The notes: generated by a model from the letters alone, not told the origin. Shown: positions 9,210 through 17,540, numbered from the stretch's first letter. The stretch is 27,061 nt of DNA from Alphaproteobacteria bacterium (GCA_003246795.1 QKCS01000216.1:1-27061); one strand, 5' to 3'. Numbers and translations: made by a program.

Positions 9210-9239
9210 TGGACACCTTGCAAATGCGTTTCCCCGCCC

Positions 9240-9257
9240 GGCTGAGTTACCTCAACC
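9240..9257 (-). promoter_or_regulatory. GNRA-capped hairpin in the rimP leader
   Basis: On the minus strand GGTTGAG and CTCAGCC pair over 7 bp (one G-U) around the loop GTAA, a GNRA tetraloop. It lies about 30 nt before the rimP start and about 30 nt after the predicted transcription start. It is followed by GGGCGGGG. It could be a regulatory or protein-binding leader element; a terminator is unlikely because no U-tract follows. Confidence 0.4.
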
Positions 9258-9294
9258 AGAGAACAAGCAGATCATCTTGTCCGGGAATGCGGGG

Positions 9295-9323
9295 AATATA
9301 GCGATGGGCGACCGCCGCGCCAA
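9295..9323 (-). promoter_or_regulatory. Candidate promoter of the rimP-nusA-infB operon
   Basis: On the minus strand TTGGCG (9318-9323) is followed after 17 bases by TATATT (9295-9300), which matches the sigma-70 -10 box at 5 of 6 positions and the -35 at 4 of 6. The discriminator just downstream is CCCCGC, strongly GC-rich. That is a feature of promoters under negative stringent (ppGpp) control, which would suit translation genes. The predicted leader to rimP is about 80 nt. Confidence 0.55.
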
Positions 9324-9335
9324 GGCCCGTTCGAG

Positions 9336-10061
9336 TCAAATCCGAACAAACCGCAGGTAGACACACCGCCGTCCCGCCTGAAGGGCCTTCCGCTCGTACC
9401 GCGTCGCGGGCCAATCGGCGGGACGGACGCGCCAATCGGCGGCCTTCTCCGCCGCCCAGCGGAAGCGCCCGTCGCGCATCAGGTGCGAAAGCGCCCACGA
9501 CGCGTAGTCGGCATGGTCCGTTGCAAGCCTGAACTCGGCCCCGACCTTCAAGACGCGCGCGAGATCATCGAGCGTCTGTTTTTGAACGAAACGACGTTTG
9601 TGATGCCGCGCCTTTGGCCAAGGATCGGGGAACAGCACGAATATCTTCGACAGCGAAGCGTCGGACAAACGTCGAAGAACGTCGCGCGCATCGCCCACAT
9701 GCACGCGCACGTTCGAAAGGCTCACCGTCTCGATTTGGTCGAGCAGCTTGGCCACGCCATTCACGAACGGCTCGCAGCCAACGAATCCGATGTCCGAGTG
9801 GATGCGCGCCTGTGCGGCCAGATGCTCCCCGCCCCCGAAACCGACTTCGAGCGCGACCTCGCGCGCACCCGGAAACAGCGCCCGCAAGTCAATGGACCCG
9901 TCGGGAAGAACGACCTTCGGCAACAGCGTTTCGATGAGCGCCGCTTGACGAGAACTCAGCGGCCGGCCCAATCGCCGGCCGTAGAGGTCGCTGCGCCGCC
10001 GCGCGGGCGTCGTCAGGCGGCGAGGCTCTTGAGCTGCGGCACCAAATCCGTGCGTTCCCAC
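9336..10061 (-). CDS. trmB: tRNA (guanine(46)-N7)-methyltransferase TrmB
   Basis: An S-adenosylmethionine-dependent Rossmann-fold enzyme that makes m7G46 in tRNA. Visible motifs are the SAM-binding [16 protein letters not shown] (about 69-84), the acidic VGDAR, and the family signature [18 protein letters not shown] (about 140-157). The C-terminus has [13 protein letters not shown]. The product is 241 residues if it starts at the GTG at 10061, which lies 49 nt inside metK but has GGAGG six bases upstream; that Shine-Dalgarno is itself made of metK codons. A later start at a CTG at 10016 is possible but lacks comparable support. Its neighbour metK makes its cofactor. Confidence 0.93.
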   Translation of the reverse strand: MGTHGFGAAAQEPRRLTTPARRRSDLYGRRLGRPLSSRQAALIETLLPKVVLPDGSIDLRALFPGAREVALEVGFGGGEHLAAQARIHSDIGFVGCEPFVNGVAKLLDQIETVSLSNVRVHVGDARDVLRRLSDASLSKIFVLFPDPWPKARHHKRRFVQKQTLDDLARVLKVGAEFRLATDHADYASWALSHLMRDGRFRWAAEKAADWRVRPADWPATRYERKALQAGRRCVYLRFVRI

Positions 10062-11179
10062 GAGAAGCCTCCGTCGGCTTCGGGCGCCCGGCCGAAATGG
10101 CCATAGGCCGCCGTGCGCGCATAAATCGGTCGATTGAGCTTCAGATGCTCGCGAATGCCGCGCGGCGTGAGGCTCACCAATTCGGGTAAAGTCTTTTCGA
10201 CCTTCGTCTCGTCAACGTTCCCCGTACCATGCAGATCGACATAGAAAGACATCGGATCGGCCACGCCGATCGCGTAGGCAATCTGAATCGTGCAGCGCTC
10301 CGCCAAGCCGGCCGCGACCACGTTCTTCGCGAGGTACCGCGCCATATAGGCCGCCGAACGGTCGACCTTCGTCGGGTCCTTGCCGGAAAACGCACCGCCG
10401 CCGTGCGGTGCCGCGCCGCCGTATGTATCGACGATGATCTTGCGGCCCGTGAGCCCGCAGTCGCCGTCCGGCCCGCCGATCACGAAGCGCCCGGTCGGGT
10501 TAACGAACAAGCCGTCGTCGGGACACATCCACCCGTCCGGCAGCGACGCCTCGATGTAAGGCTTCACGATCGCGCGGATGTCGCGCTGGTCGAGCCCGTC
10601 GATATGCTGCGTCGAGACGACGACCTTCGTCGCCCGCACCGGTTTGCCGTTTTCGTAGAGCAGCGTCACCTGACTCTTGGCGTCGGGCAACAGCTCCTTC
10701 GCCTTGCCCGAATGACGGGCATCGGCCATGGCCTTCAATATCTTGTGCGACAGCAGGATCGGCGCCGGCATGAGCTCGTCCGTCTCACGACAGGCATAAC
10801 CGAACATGATCCCCTGATCGCCCGCGCCTTCGTCCTTGTTGCCCGCGGCGTCGACGCCGACGGCGATGTCGGCGGATTGCGAATGGACGAGGCATTCGAC
10901 GCGCGCGTTGCGCCAGTCGAAACCTTCTTGCTCGTAGCCGATAGCTTTGATCGCGCCGCGCGCCGTCTCGATCATCTGATCATGGCCGACGGCTTCCGGG
11001 CCGCGCACTTCGCCAGCGAGAACCACCCGGTTCGTGGTCGCCAGCGTTTCGAGCGCAACGCGCGCCTCGGGCATCTGGCTGACCATGAGATCCACGATCG
11101 AGTCCGAAATCTGATCACACACCTTGTCGGGGTGACCCTCTGAAACGGATTCGCTTGTGAAGAGATAATTCTTTCGCAT
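10013..11179 (-). CDS. metK: S-adenosylmethionine synthetase MetK
   Basis: Makes S-adenosylmethionine from ATP and methionine. The 388-residue product has the N-terminal ATP motif [13 protein letters not shown] (about 14-26), the [12 protein letters not shown] hexapeptide region (about 117-128) and the glycine-rich [19 protein letters not shown] signature (about 260-280). The full length is normal for the family. The ATG at 11179 has only a weak ribosome binding site. An intrinsic terminator for the upstream regulator gene ends just 25 bp before the start codon, leaving no room for an ordinary promoter in between. Expression must therefore depend on read-through, or on a promoter overlapping that hairpin. 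trmB follows with a 49-nt overlap. Confidence 0.98.
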   Translation of the reverse strand: MRKNYLFTSESVSEGHPDKVCDQISDSIVDLMVSQMPEARVALETLATTNRVVLAGEVRGPEAVGHDQMIETARGAIKAIGYEQEGFDWRNARVECLVHSQSADIAVGVDAAGNKDEGAGDQGIMFGYACRETDELMPAPILLSHKILKAMADARHSGKAKELLPDAKSQVTLLYENGKPVRATKVVVSTQHIDGLDQRDIRAIVKPYIEASLPDGWMCPDDGLFVNPTGRFVIGGPDGDCGLTGRKIIVDTYGGAAPHGGGAFSGKDPTKVDRSAAYMARYLAKNVVAAGLAERCTIQIAYAIGVADPMSFYVDLHGTGNVDETKVEKTLPELVSLTPRGIREHLKLNRPIYARTAAYGHFGRAPEADGGFSWERTDLVPQLKSLAA

Positions 11180-11204
11180 ATCGGTAAGGCACTCGTCGTT
11201 CAGG

Positions 11205-11246
11205 AAAAAAAGAGCCGCGCTTGTCGCGGTCGCGAAAAGCGCGGCT
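11205..11246 (-). terminator. Intrinsic terminator or attenuator between the xre gene and metK
   Basis: The arms AGCCGCGCTT (11213-11222) and AAGCGCGGCT (11237-11246) are perfectly complementary over 10 bp with a 14-nt loop. On the minus strand they are followed after one base by seven Ts (11211 to 11205). This is a textbook Rho-independent terminator. It begins 24 bp after the stop of the regulator gene and ends 25 bp before the metK start, so it may also act as an attenuator of metK. Confidence 0.85.
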
Positions 11247-11270
11247 TTCTGTCAGGGATAGTCCGTTACG

Positions 11271-11741
11271 TCAAGCGCGTTGGGCTTCACGCAGCTCCAC
11301 GACGCGGAAATCCGGATAAACTTCTTCGTCGCCCGTGAGCGACTTCACCAGTTCGAGCATGCGCTTGCGCACGCGCGGGTCTGTGATCTTCGTGAACGCG
11401 CGCACCAGCTGGAAGCCTTCGGCGCTCGACACGAATTCCATCATGTAGGGGCCCTGATCGGCGTCGCCGGTCGGGGTGTGGCCGGGCGCGCGCCGCGCGC
11501 CGTTCTCGCCGACCGGAACGTCGTCGAAGAAGTACGACACCGGAACGCCAAGGATGTGGGAGATTTCATAGAGCCTGCTGGCGCCGATACGATTGGCGCC
11601 CTTCTCGTACTTCTGAACCTGCTGAAACGTGAGGCCCAGAAGTTCGCCAAGTTTTTCCTGGCTCATTCCGATCAGCATCCGACGCAAACGAACGCGGCTG
11701 CCGACATGCGCATCAACAGATGAGGGTTGCTTTTTGGCCAA
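11271..11741 (-). CDS. Cro/CI-type (XRE) helix-turn-helix transcriptional regulator
   Basis: A 156-residue DNA-binding protein. Residues about 14-72 form a Cro/CI helix-turn-helix (RVRLRRMLIGMSQEKLGELL, then QQVQKYEKGANRI and YEISHILGVPVSYFF). The rest is a short helical C-terminal region (FQLVRAFTKITDPRVRKRML) without a known ligand domain. It belongs to the regulator found between lnt and metK in many alphaproteobacteria. Its targets are not evident here. The start is TTG at 11741, with AGGAG nine bases upstream; the spacer is a run of seven Cs (plus-strand Gs 11742-11748). A 283-bp structured region precedes it and the terminator at 11205-11246 follows. No symbol is assigned. Confidence 0.9.
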   Translation of the reverse strand: MAKKQPSSVDAHVGSRVRLRRMLIGMSQEKLGELLGLTFQQVQKYEKGANRIGASRLYEISHILGVPVSYFFDDVPVGENGARRAPGHTPTGDADQGPYMMEFVSSAEGFQLVRAFTKITDPRVRKRMLELVKSLTGDEEVYPDFRVVELREAQRA

Positions 11742-11825
11742 GGGGGGGAACTCCTGTTACGACTGACAAAGACGCCTGATTGCAGCACCAGCCAACAACC
11801 AAGCTCCACGGTACGTCATTGTCGT

Positions 11826-11846
11826 GGTCGTCTTTTTTTGACGACC
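11826..11846. repeat. Perfect inverted repeat with homopolymer loop
   Basis: GGTCGTC (11826-11832) and GACGACC (11840-11846) pair perfectly over 7 bp around seven Ts (plus strand) or seven As (minus strand). On the minus strand no U-tract follows, so it is not a terminator for leftward transcription. In RNA it would expose an A7 loop in the leader of the xre gene. Confidence 0.5.
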
Positions 11847-11890
11847 TTGCCCCCCGAGGGCACTGTGCAGGCACGTATAAGATCGACGCC

Positions 11891-11919
11891 ATCTTAGATT
11901 GACGTCTTCGGTTCGGCAA
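11891..11919 (-). promoter_or_regulatory. Candidate promoter for the xre gene
   Basis: On the minus strand TTGCCG (11914-11919) and TAAGAT (11891-11896) are separated by 17 bp. Each matches the sigma-70 consensus at 4 of 6 positions. It would give a leader of about 140 nt that contains the A7-loop hairpin at 11826-11846. It is a moderate match only; the site at 12017-12045 is an alternative. Confidence 0.35.
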
Positions 11920-11936
11920 TGTGGTGGGGGCCCAAC

Positions 11937-11967
11937 GGTTGCAGCGCGCCCCTCGCGCTTTGCAACC
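11937..11967. repeat. Long inverted repeat downstream of lnt
   Basis: GGTTGCAGCGCG (11937-11948) pairs with CGCGC (11954-11958) and TGCAACC (11961-11967), giving 12 bp broken only by a 2-nt bulge, with a 5-nt loop. It lies about 58 bp after the lnt stop. No U-tract follows on either strand. It may stabilise the 3' end of the lnt message, form part of a leader, or bind protein as DNA. Confidence 0.5.
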
Positions 11968-12003
11968 TGAAAACCAAGCCAGCCCCCAGTAGCCAACCTG
12001 GAC

Positions 12004-12045
12004 TTCAATGATTCTCACTTAATGCTACGTGGTTGTAATGGTCAA
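12004..12045 (-). promoter_or_regulatory. Weak promoter candidate overlapped by a Fur-box-like sequence
   Basis: On the minus strand TTGACC (12040-12045, inside the end of lnt) is 17 bp from TTAAGT (12017-12022). The 19 bases starting at that -10 include GAGAATCATT, which resembles a half of the E. coli Fur box; I count 11 of 19 matches to the consensus by eye. Alphaproteobacterial iron and manganese regulators often use other sequences, so this is a speculative site. Confidence 0.2.
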
Positions 12046-13662
12046 CTGCCTTGTGTGGGTCGGCCGGTAAAAAAACGAGCCTACACCGACCAGTGCGAGC
12101 AGAAGCGCGGCAAAAATCGTGTCGCCGACGAACGCGTAAACCGTCGGCGCGAGCGGCTTCGGCAGTGCGGCATCCAGGAATCCTGTCTTATCGAGTCCAA
12201 GCGACGAGATGATTCGCCCGTAAGGATCGATCACTGCGGAAACACCCGTATTTGCTGCACGAACGATCGCAAGGCCCTCTTCCGCGGCGCGGACTTTCGC
12301 GATTCCCAAGTGCTGATACGGCCCCGTCCACGGCCCGAACCATGAGTCGTCCGTCATGGTTACGAGCCACGCGGGTCGATGTCCCGGTTCGGTCACCGCG
12401 CCCGGAAAAATCACTTCGTAGCAAATCAAAGGACCGAAGGGCGGTGTCCCCGAGATAGCCATCGTCCGCACGCCGGACCCTTCGGTATAGCCGCCCGATC
12501 CCCCCGTCAGCTTGGTGATCCCAAGCGGCTCGAGCCATTGATAGAAAGGCAAGTATTCGCCGAACGGCACCAAATGGGACTTGTCGTAGACGCCGAGCAC
12601 GCGCCCGTCGCCGGAGATGGCGGCCATGCTGTTGAAGAAGCGCTGCTTGCCGCCTTCCTCGTCGCGGCGAACGACGCCTGTCAGGAGAGTCGTGCTCGGC
12701 GGCAAAACTTCTGCGATTACTTTGAGCCCCACTGGCTCCGAGAGAAGCAGGAACGGCGGCGCCGCCTCCGTCCAAATGACGTGCGTGCGCGTCTCGAGGC
12801 CGGGCGCACGCGTAAGGTCGAGAAGCGTCCGCCAGTTGCGCTCCATCAAGTCCTGCTTCCACTTCTCGGCTTGCGGCACGTTGGGCTGAACGATGCGAAG
12901 CGCAATGTCGGGGAAAACCGGCGCGGGCGCCGACGGCAGCCGAATCCATCCGAACAAGAAGAGCGCCGCCAAGATTGCGGGCGGCACGATCAACGGCCAC
13001 GCCTGCGACGATCGGCGGCCATTGGCGTCGAAGACGGCGGCCGGCGACAACACGGCGACGAGCGTCGCCAAGCTCAACCCGTAAACGCCGATAAGCGACG
13101 TAATCTGGAACATCGCGTCGAAGCCCGACCAAGCATAGCCGGGCAGGTTCCACGGAAGCCCTGTCAAAATGTGGCCGCGCAACCACTCGGCTGCCGCAAC
13201 CGATGCGGCAAGCAGCACGACGCGCGCCGAGCCCACCGACCACCGCAGACGCGCGACACCGGCGGCCGCAGCAAAGAAAAGCGCGAGCCCGCCCGGAAAC
13301 AAGACGGCGACAAACGGCAAGAGCCACGCATGGCGCTTCGCATCGACGACGAAGGCAAAGCCGACCCAATGCAAGCCGATGAAGAAATAGCCGGCGCCGA
13401 ACGCCCACCCGCAGATCGCCGCCGCAGCCCACGGCCTGCGTGCGCCGTCCGTCCCGTCGATGATGAACACCAACGCCGGAAAGGTCAGAAACAAGATCGG
13501 CCACGCATAGAACGGCGCGTACGCCAACGCGGAAACCGCGCCAAAACCCGCCGCAACGAGAAGCCGCCGAACGCCGCGCATCCCGCGCAGCCATGCTGCC
13601 GCGTCCGCGGCGCGTGAGAGGATATCGATACGGCGAAGTCCCTGAAGTACCGAGCTAACCAT
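12025..13662 (-). CDS. lnt: Apolipoprotein N-acyltransferase Lnt
   Basis: An inner-membrane enzyme that adds the third acyl chain to the N-terminal cysteine of lipoproteins. The 545-residue product has about six to eight hydrophobic segments in the first 245 residues (for example FYAWPILFLTFPALVFI). A nitrilase-type domain follows, with the catalytic triad Glu299 (THVIWTEAA), Lys361 (VYDKSHLVPFGEYLPF) and Cys414 (GPLICYEVIFPG). The last helix is near residues 520-540. The ATG at 13662 overlaps the corC stop by 8 nt. It is the last gene of the miaB-ybeZ-ybeY-corC-lnt block, a combination conserved across Proteobacteria. Confidence 0.97.
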   Translation of the reverse strand: MVSSVLQGLRRIDILSRAADAAAWLRGMRGVRRLLVAAGFGAVSALAYAPFYAWPILFLTFPALVFIIDGTDGARRPWAAAAICGWAFGAGYFFIGLHWVGFAFVVDAKRHAWLLPFVAVLFPGGLALFFAAAAGVARLRWSVGSARVVLLAASVAAAEWLRGHILTGLPWNLPGYAWSGFDAMFQITSLIGVYGLSLATLVAVLSPAAVFDANGRRSSQAWPLIVPPAILAALFLFGWIRLPSAPAPVFPDIALRIVQPNVPQAEKWKQDLMERNWRTLLDLTRAPGLETRTHVIWTEAAPPFLLLSEPVGLKVIAEVLPPSTTLLTGVVRRDEEGGKQRFFNSMAAISGDGRVLGVYDKSHLVPFGEYLPFYQWLEPLGITKLTGGSGGYTEGSGVRTMAISGTPPFGPLICYEVIFPGAVTEPGHRPAWLVTMTDDSWFGPWTGPYQHLGIAKVRAAEEGLAIVRAANTGVSAVIDPYGRIISSLGLDKTGFLDAALPKPLAPTVYAFVGDTIFAALLLALVGVGSFFYRPTHTRQLTITTT

Positions 13663-14647
13663 TCACCGCGGCCATCGGCTTGTGGTGATCGCCCTGATCA
13701 TCAGCCGATGCGTCCGCGTTGCCGTCGGCATCTTTGCGTTTCGTCACCCGCACGCGCAACCGTTTAAGCCGCCGCGGATCCGCGTCCAGCACTTCGAACT
13801 CGATACCCGCCGGATGCATCACGATCTCGCCCCGTTGCGGCACGCGGCCGACGAGCGAAAACACGAGGCCCGCAAGCGTATCGATCTCTTCGGCTTCTTC
13901 CTCGTCGACGAGCTTGAAGCCGACGGCCTTCTCGATGTCCTCGAGATCGGCCCGCGCGCTGGCGTCGAACCCACCGTCCTTGCGCGCAACGATCGAGAGC
14001 GCCTCGTCCGTGTCGTGCTCGTCCTCGATGTCGCCCACGATCTGTTCGACCAGGTCCTCAATCGAAACCAAGCCGTCGGTTCCGCCGTATTCGTCGATGA
14101 CCAGGGACAAGTGAATGTGTGTCGATTGCATCTTCACGAGCAGGTTGATCACCGGCATGGACGGCGGCACGAACAGCACGTCGCGGCGGATATCCTGAAT
14201 CGACTTCGGATGCGGCGCCCCTTCCGTCTCGGGCATCGCCATGCCGATCAAGTCCTTGATGTGAACCATGCCGATCGGGTTGTCGAGCGTGTCGCGATAG
14301 ACGGGCAAGCGCGAATGCTGGGCATCGCGAAAGATGCCCACGAGTTCGGGGAGCGACGTCTCCTCCTCGACCGCGATGATGTCGGCACGCGGGACCATGA
14401 CGTCCGCGACCTTGAGCTCCCCGAATTTGAGCAGCTTCAGCATCATCGCGCGTTCGGACCGCGCGAGCGGCCGGTCGGTCGCTTCGCTTTCCTGGATTAC
14501 GGCCTCGAGGCTCTCGCGCAGGGCCGCGGCCTCGTCCTTGCCCAAAAGGCGGCGCACGAACGCCGAAAACGCCTGCGGCCAGAAGGACGGTCTTTGACTG
14601 TCGGGAACGCTGTCCGCGCTGGACGGGTCCGAATCTGAATCAGGCAC
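13655..14647 (-). CDS. corC: CorC/HlyC-family CBS-domain protein
   Basis: A 330-residue cytoplasmic protein of the CorC/TlyC family, linked to magnesium and cobalt homeostasis; the common 'hemolysin' annotation is historical. A Ser/Asp-rich N-terminus is followed by the characteristic RAMMLKLLKFGELKVADVMV, then two CBS domains (about 75-205; MVPRADIIAVEEE, SRLPVYRD, IGMVHIKDL, VIDEYGGTDGLVSIEDLVEQ) that bind adenine nucleotides. A C-terminal CorC_HlyC domain (about 220-305) ends in RLKRLRVRV. There is no membrane domain, so this is the short CorC form rather than a full CNNM-like transporter. The start is GTG at 14647, overlapping the ybeY stop by 8 nt. Confidence 0.93.
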   Translation of the reverse strand: MPDSDSDPSSADSVPDSQRPSFWPQAFSAFVRRLLGKDEAAALRESLEAVIQESEATDRPLARSERAMMLKLLKFGELKVADVMVPRADIIAVEEETSLPELVGIFRDAQHSRLPVYRDTLDNPIGMVHIKDLIGMAMPETEGAPHPKSIQDIRRDVLFVPPSMPVINLLVKMQSTHIHLSLVIDEYGGTDGLVSIEDLVEQIVGDIEDEHDTDEALSIVARKDGGFDASARADLEDIEKAVGFKLVDEEEAEEIDTLAGLVFSLVGRVPQRGEIVMHPAGIEFEVLDADPRRLKRLRVRVTKRKDADGNADASADDQGDHHKPMAAVNG

Positions 14648-15122
14648 GGGACCTAGCTCTCGGCACGTAAGGATTGGGGATACCCATGGTCGAAAGGATG
14701 GCGACTTCGAGCCCCTCCATCAAGCGCGCAGCCTGCGCGCTGTGGTGATCATAGCCCAGCAAATGTAAAAATCCGTGTAAGATCAAATGCTTAGAGTGGC
14801 GGATAACAGGCTTCTTTTGTGCCTTTGCCTCGCGAAAAACGGTCTCGTGGGCAAGCGCCATCCCGCCAAGCGGAATCTGGGGGTCCGGAAACGAAAGCAC
14901 GTTCGTGGGCCGGTTCTTGGCGCGAAACCGGTTGTTAAGCTCTTGAAGCCGCGCATCGTCGGCCAGAACGACCGCGACCTCACCGACGGCCTGCCCCGCG
15001 ACCTCGGGCCGTCGTGCCGCCGTTCGCAGCAGCGCCCGGATGTCGGACCCAGCCTTCGGCCACGTCGTGCGCCAAGCCGGACATTCGATCCGCACTGCAA
15101 TCGTGAGCGACTTAGACGCCAT
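14640..15122 (-). CDS. ybeY: Endoribonuclease YbeY (rRNA maturation factor)
   Basis: A zinc-dependent RNase needed for 16S rRNA 3'-end maturation and ribosome quality control. The 160-residue product carries the signature HGFLHLLGYDH, with His116, His120 and His126 as the metal ligands, and the upstream block NRPTNVLSFP (about 70-79). The ATG at 15122 overlaps the ybeZ stop as TGATG. A longer frame to 15413 runs inside ybeZ and is rejected. Its position directly after ybeZ and before corC is the widely conserved order. Confidence 0.96.
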   Translation of the reverse strand: MASKSLTIAVRIECPAWRTTWPKAGSDIRALLRTAARRPEVAGQAVGEVAVVLADDARLQELNNRFRAKNRPTNVLSFPDPQIPLGGMALAHETVFREAKAQKKPVIRHSKHLILHGFLHLLGYDHHSAQAARLMEGLEVAILSTMGIPNPYVPRARSRA

Positions 15123-16111
15123 CACTCCTGCCGCTTGGGCCGGCGCGTGTCGTAAACGGCATAGGCGCGGACGATCCGCTGCACCAGCGGATGACGAACG
15201 ACATCGGCTTCCGTGAACTCGACCATCTCGACGCCTTCGACGTCGGCAAGCACGGCCCGCGCTTCGGCGAGGCCCGAAGACACGCCCGGCGGCAAATCGG
15301 TTTGCGTCGGATCGCCCGTGACCGCCATCCGCGCACCCTCGCCGAGACGCGTCAGAAACATCTTCATCTGCTGCGGCGAGCAGTTCTGTGCTTCGTCCAG
15401 GATCACGTAGCAATGCGCCAGCGTGCGCCCGCGCATGAACGCCAGCGGCGCGACCTCGATGATACCTTCGTCCAAACGCCGCTGAATCTGTTCGGCCGGC
15501 AGCATGTCATAGAGCGCGTCGTAGAGCGGCCGCAGATAGGGATCGACTTTTTCCTTCAGATCGCCCGGCAAGAAGCCCAAACGCTCGCCTGCTTCCACCG
15601 CGGGACGCGACAGGATCAAGCGGTCGACCTCGCCGCGCGCGAGCATGCTCACGCCGACGGCGACGGCCATGTAGGTCTTGCCCGTGCCTGCCGGTCCAAG
15701 ACCCAACACAAGGTCATTGCGCAGCAGCGCTTCCAGATAACGCGCCTGTCCCGGCGTACGCGGCCGAATGTTTCGCTTCGGCGTCGTGACGCTCGATCCG
15801 CTGGGCACGACGGAGTCCGCGTTCAGCCCCAATCGGATCGCGCGATCGACGTCGGCCGTCGAAACGTCTTGCCCGTCCTCCGCATGAGCGTAAAGCTCAC
15901 GAAGCACTTGCGCGCCGTGCGCGCGTGCCGCACTCGCGCCATGCAGGGTGAAACGGTTCCCGCGCCGCGTGATTTCGACGTTCAGCTTGCGCTCGATTTC
16001 GGCCAGATGTCGGTCATGCGCACCGACGACGCGCGCCAAGACTGCATTGTCGGCGAATTCGAGCTGCGAGCCCTGCGCTTCGTCGCGCGCCTTTTTCGAT
16101 TTCGTGCTCAA
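15122..16111 (-). CDS. ybeZ: PhoH-like ATPase YbeZ
   Basis: A 329-residue cytoplasmic P-loop ATPase that works with YbeY in RNA metabolism. The N-terminal third is a KH-like region; the PhoH domain starts near residue 120 ([19 protein letters not shown]). Walker A is GPAGTGKT (139-146) and Walker B VILDEAQN (about 236-243), with further motifs [21 protein letters not shown] and [10 protein letters not shown]. The start is read as TTG at 16111, overlapping the miaB stop as TTGA with GGTGG just upstream. An open frame to 16327 is out of family and lies within miaB. The gene is sometimes labelled phoH. Confidence 0.93.
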   Translation of the reverse strand: MSTKSKKARDEAQGSQLEFADNAVLARVVGAHDRHLAEIERKLNVEITRRGNRFTLHGASAARAHGAQVLRELYAHAEDGQDVSTADVDRAIRLGLNADSVVPSGSSVTTPKRNIRPRTPGQARYLEALLRNDLVLGLGPAGTGKTYMAVAVGVSMLARGEVDRLILSRPAVEAGERLGFLPGDLKEKVDPYLRPLYDALYDMLPAEQIQRRLDEGIIEVAPLAFMRGRTLAHCYVILDEAQNCSPQQMKMFLTRLGEGARMAVTGDPTQTDLPPGVSSGLAEARAVLADVEGVEMVEFTEADVVRHPLVQRIVRAYAVYDTRRPKRQE

Positions 16112-17472
16112 TGGGCCACCGCGGCGATCGGAGTTCTGGCCGTCGAAACGAGCTCGCCGCGCAGACTGTGCGGCATCACTTCGCTGACGCGCACGCTCAC
16201 GATATCCCCGATCGCATGGTCCGGCGCAACGACATGAACCGCCTGAAGATAAGGGCTGCGTCCGATCAATTGTCCGGGATAGCGCCCGGGCTTTTCCAGC
16301 AGCACATCGATTGATCGGTCGAGGCAATCTTGCGCAAAGGCGGTCGCCTGTTCGTCCAGCAACGCCTGCAGACGCGCCAGCCGATCGGCCTTCACGTCGT
16401 CGGGAACTTGCTTGCGTGCGGCGGCGGCGGGCGTCCCGGGCCGCGCCGAGTACTTGAATGAGAACGACTGCGCGAACCCGACTTCGCGCACGAGGTCCAA
16501 TGTCGCTTCAAAATCGCGATCCGTTTCGCCCGGAAACCCGACGATGAAGTCGGACGAAAGCGCAATGTCCGGCCGCGCCGCACGAATGCGCCCGACAAGC
16601 CGGCGATAGTCGTCCGCCGTATGGCCGCGATTCATCGCTTCAAGCACGGTGTCCGATCCGGCCTGTACCGGCAGATGCAGATACGGCATCAGCTTCGCTT
16701 CGTCGCGATGGGCCGCAATGAGTTCGTCGTCCATGTCGCGCGGATGGCTCGTCGTGTAGCGCAGACGCTCTAGGCCACCGATGCGCGCCAAGTGGCGGAT
16801 CAGCTGGCCGAGCCCCCACGCCTCGCCGTCCACGCCCGCGCCGTGAAACGCGTTGACGTTCTGACCGAGCAACGTGATCTCGCGTACGCCGAGATCGACG
16901 AGATGCCGCGCCTCCGCCACGATCTGTGAGACGGGCCGCGAATACTCGGCCCCGCGCGTATAGGGTACGACGCAAAACGTGCAGAACTTGTCGCAGCCTT
17001 CCTGCACCGTCAGAAATGCTGCCGGTCCTTCGACGGCCTTCGTTTCCGGCATCGCATCGAACTTGTCGTCGGTCGGGAATTCGGTGTCGAGCGCCTTGCC
17101 GTCCCGCCCGAGTCTCGCGACGAGTTCCGGCAGCCGGTGATAGACCTGCGGTCCGACGACGATGTCGACGAGATCGGACCGGCGAAGCATCTCTTCGCCT
17201 TCGGCCTGCGCGACGCATCCGGCGACGGCCACGATCATGCGCTCGCCCTGCGCCGCCTTTTCCTGCTTCAGTGCCCGCAGCCGCCCCAACTCCGAATAGA
17301 CCTTCTCCGCCGCCTTTTCGCGGATATGGCAGGTGTTCAAAACCACCATGTCCGCCCCATCCGGCGCATCGACGATCGCATAGCCGTGCGGCGCCATCAC
17401 GTCCGCCATGCGGGCGGAATCGTAGGCATTCATCTGGCAGCCATACGTCTTGATGAAGAGCTTGCGCGTCAC
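16108..17472 (-). CDS. miaB: tRNA-2-methylthio-N6-dimethylallyladenosine synthase MiaB
   Basis: A radical-SAM methylthiotransferase that adds the 2-methylthio group to i6A37 of tRNAs. The 454-residue product has the N-terminal UPF0004 cluster cysteines Cys12 (YGCQMN), Cys48 (LNTCHIRE) and Cys86 (AGCVAQ). The radical-SAM motif CDKFCTFC holds Cys160, Cys164 and Cys167. A C-terminal TRAM domain runs about 380-445. The motif YGCQMN with FIKT before it favours MiaB over RimO or MtaB. The start is GTG at 17472 with a poor ribosome binding site. It opens the miaB-ybeZ-ybeY-corC-lnt block, 68 bp after the acyltransferase. Confidence 0.97.
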   Translation of the reverse strand: MTRKLFIKTYGCQMNAYDSARMADVMAPHGYAIVDAPDGADMVVLNTCHIREKAAEKVYSELGRLRALKQEKAAQGERMIVAVAGCVAQAEGEEMLRRSDLVDIVVGPQVYHRLPELVARLGRDGKALDTEFPTDDKFDAMPETKAVEGPAAFLTVQEGCDKFCTFCVVPYTRGAEYSRPVSQIVAEARHLVDLGVREITLLGQNVNAFHGAGVDGEAWGLGQLIRHLARIGGLERLRYTTSHPRDMDDELIAAHRDEAKLMPYLHLPVQAGSDTVLEAMNRGHTADDYRRLVGRIRAARPDIALSSDFIVGFPGETDRDFEATLDLVREVGFAQSFSFKYSARPGTPAAAARKQVPDDVKADRLARLQALLDEQATAFAQDCLDRSIDVLLEKPGRYPGQLIGRSPYLQAVHVVAPDHAIGDIVSVRVSEVMPHSLRGELVSTARTPIAAVAH

Positions 17473-17540
17473 GTGGCCAGTCTAGCCGCTAATCGGTGAA
17501 TGAAAAGCGGCCGCACATATGAGTGAACGCGGGATCAAAC

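Larger units (their letters stand above)
11742..12024 (-). other. Structured 283-bp intergenic region between lnt and the xre gene
   Basis: This is the longest gap in the window. It contains two strong inverted repeats (described separately), two possible sigma-70 promoters directed toward the xre gene, and a 7-C run just before its start. Small frames here (for example minus strand 11713-12018) are low-complexity, overlap the regulator and look non-coding. A long structured leader of the xre transcript, or a small RNA, would fit. I do not recognise a known riboswitch or RNA family. Confidence 0.45.

Noticed and set aside
11713..12018. 101-codon minus-strand frame in the lnt-xre gap
   Set aside because: It runs into the regulator gene, crosses the inverted repeats and has no family likeness or ribosome binding site.
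12188..13617. Long frames on both strands over lnt
   Set aside because: lnt carries its full catalytic triad and membrane segments; the other frames are Arg-rich artefacts of high GC content.
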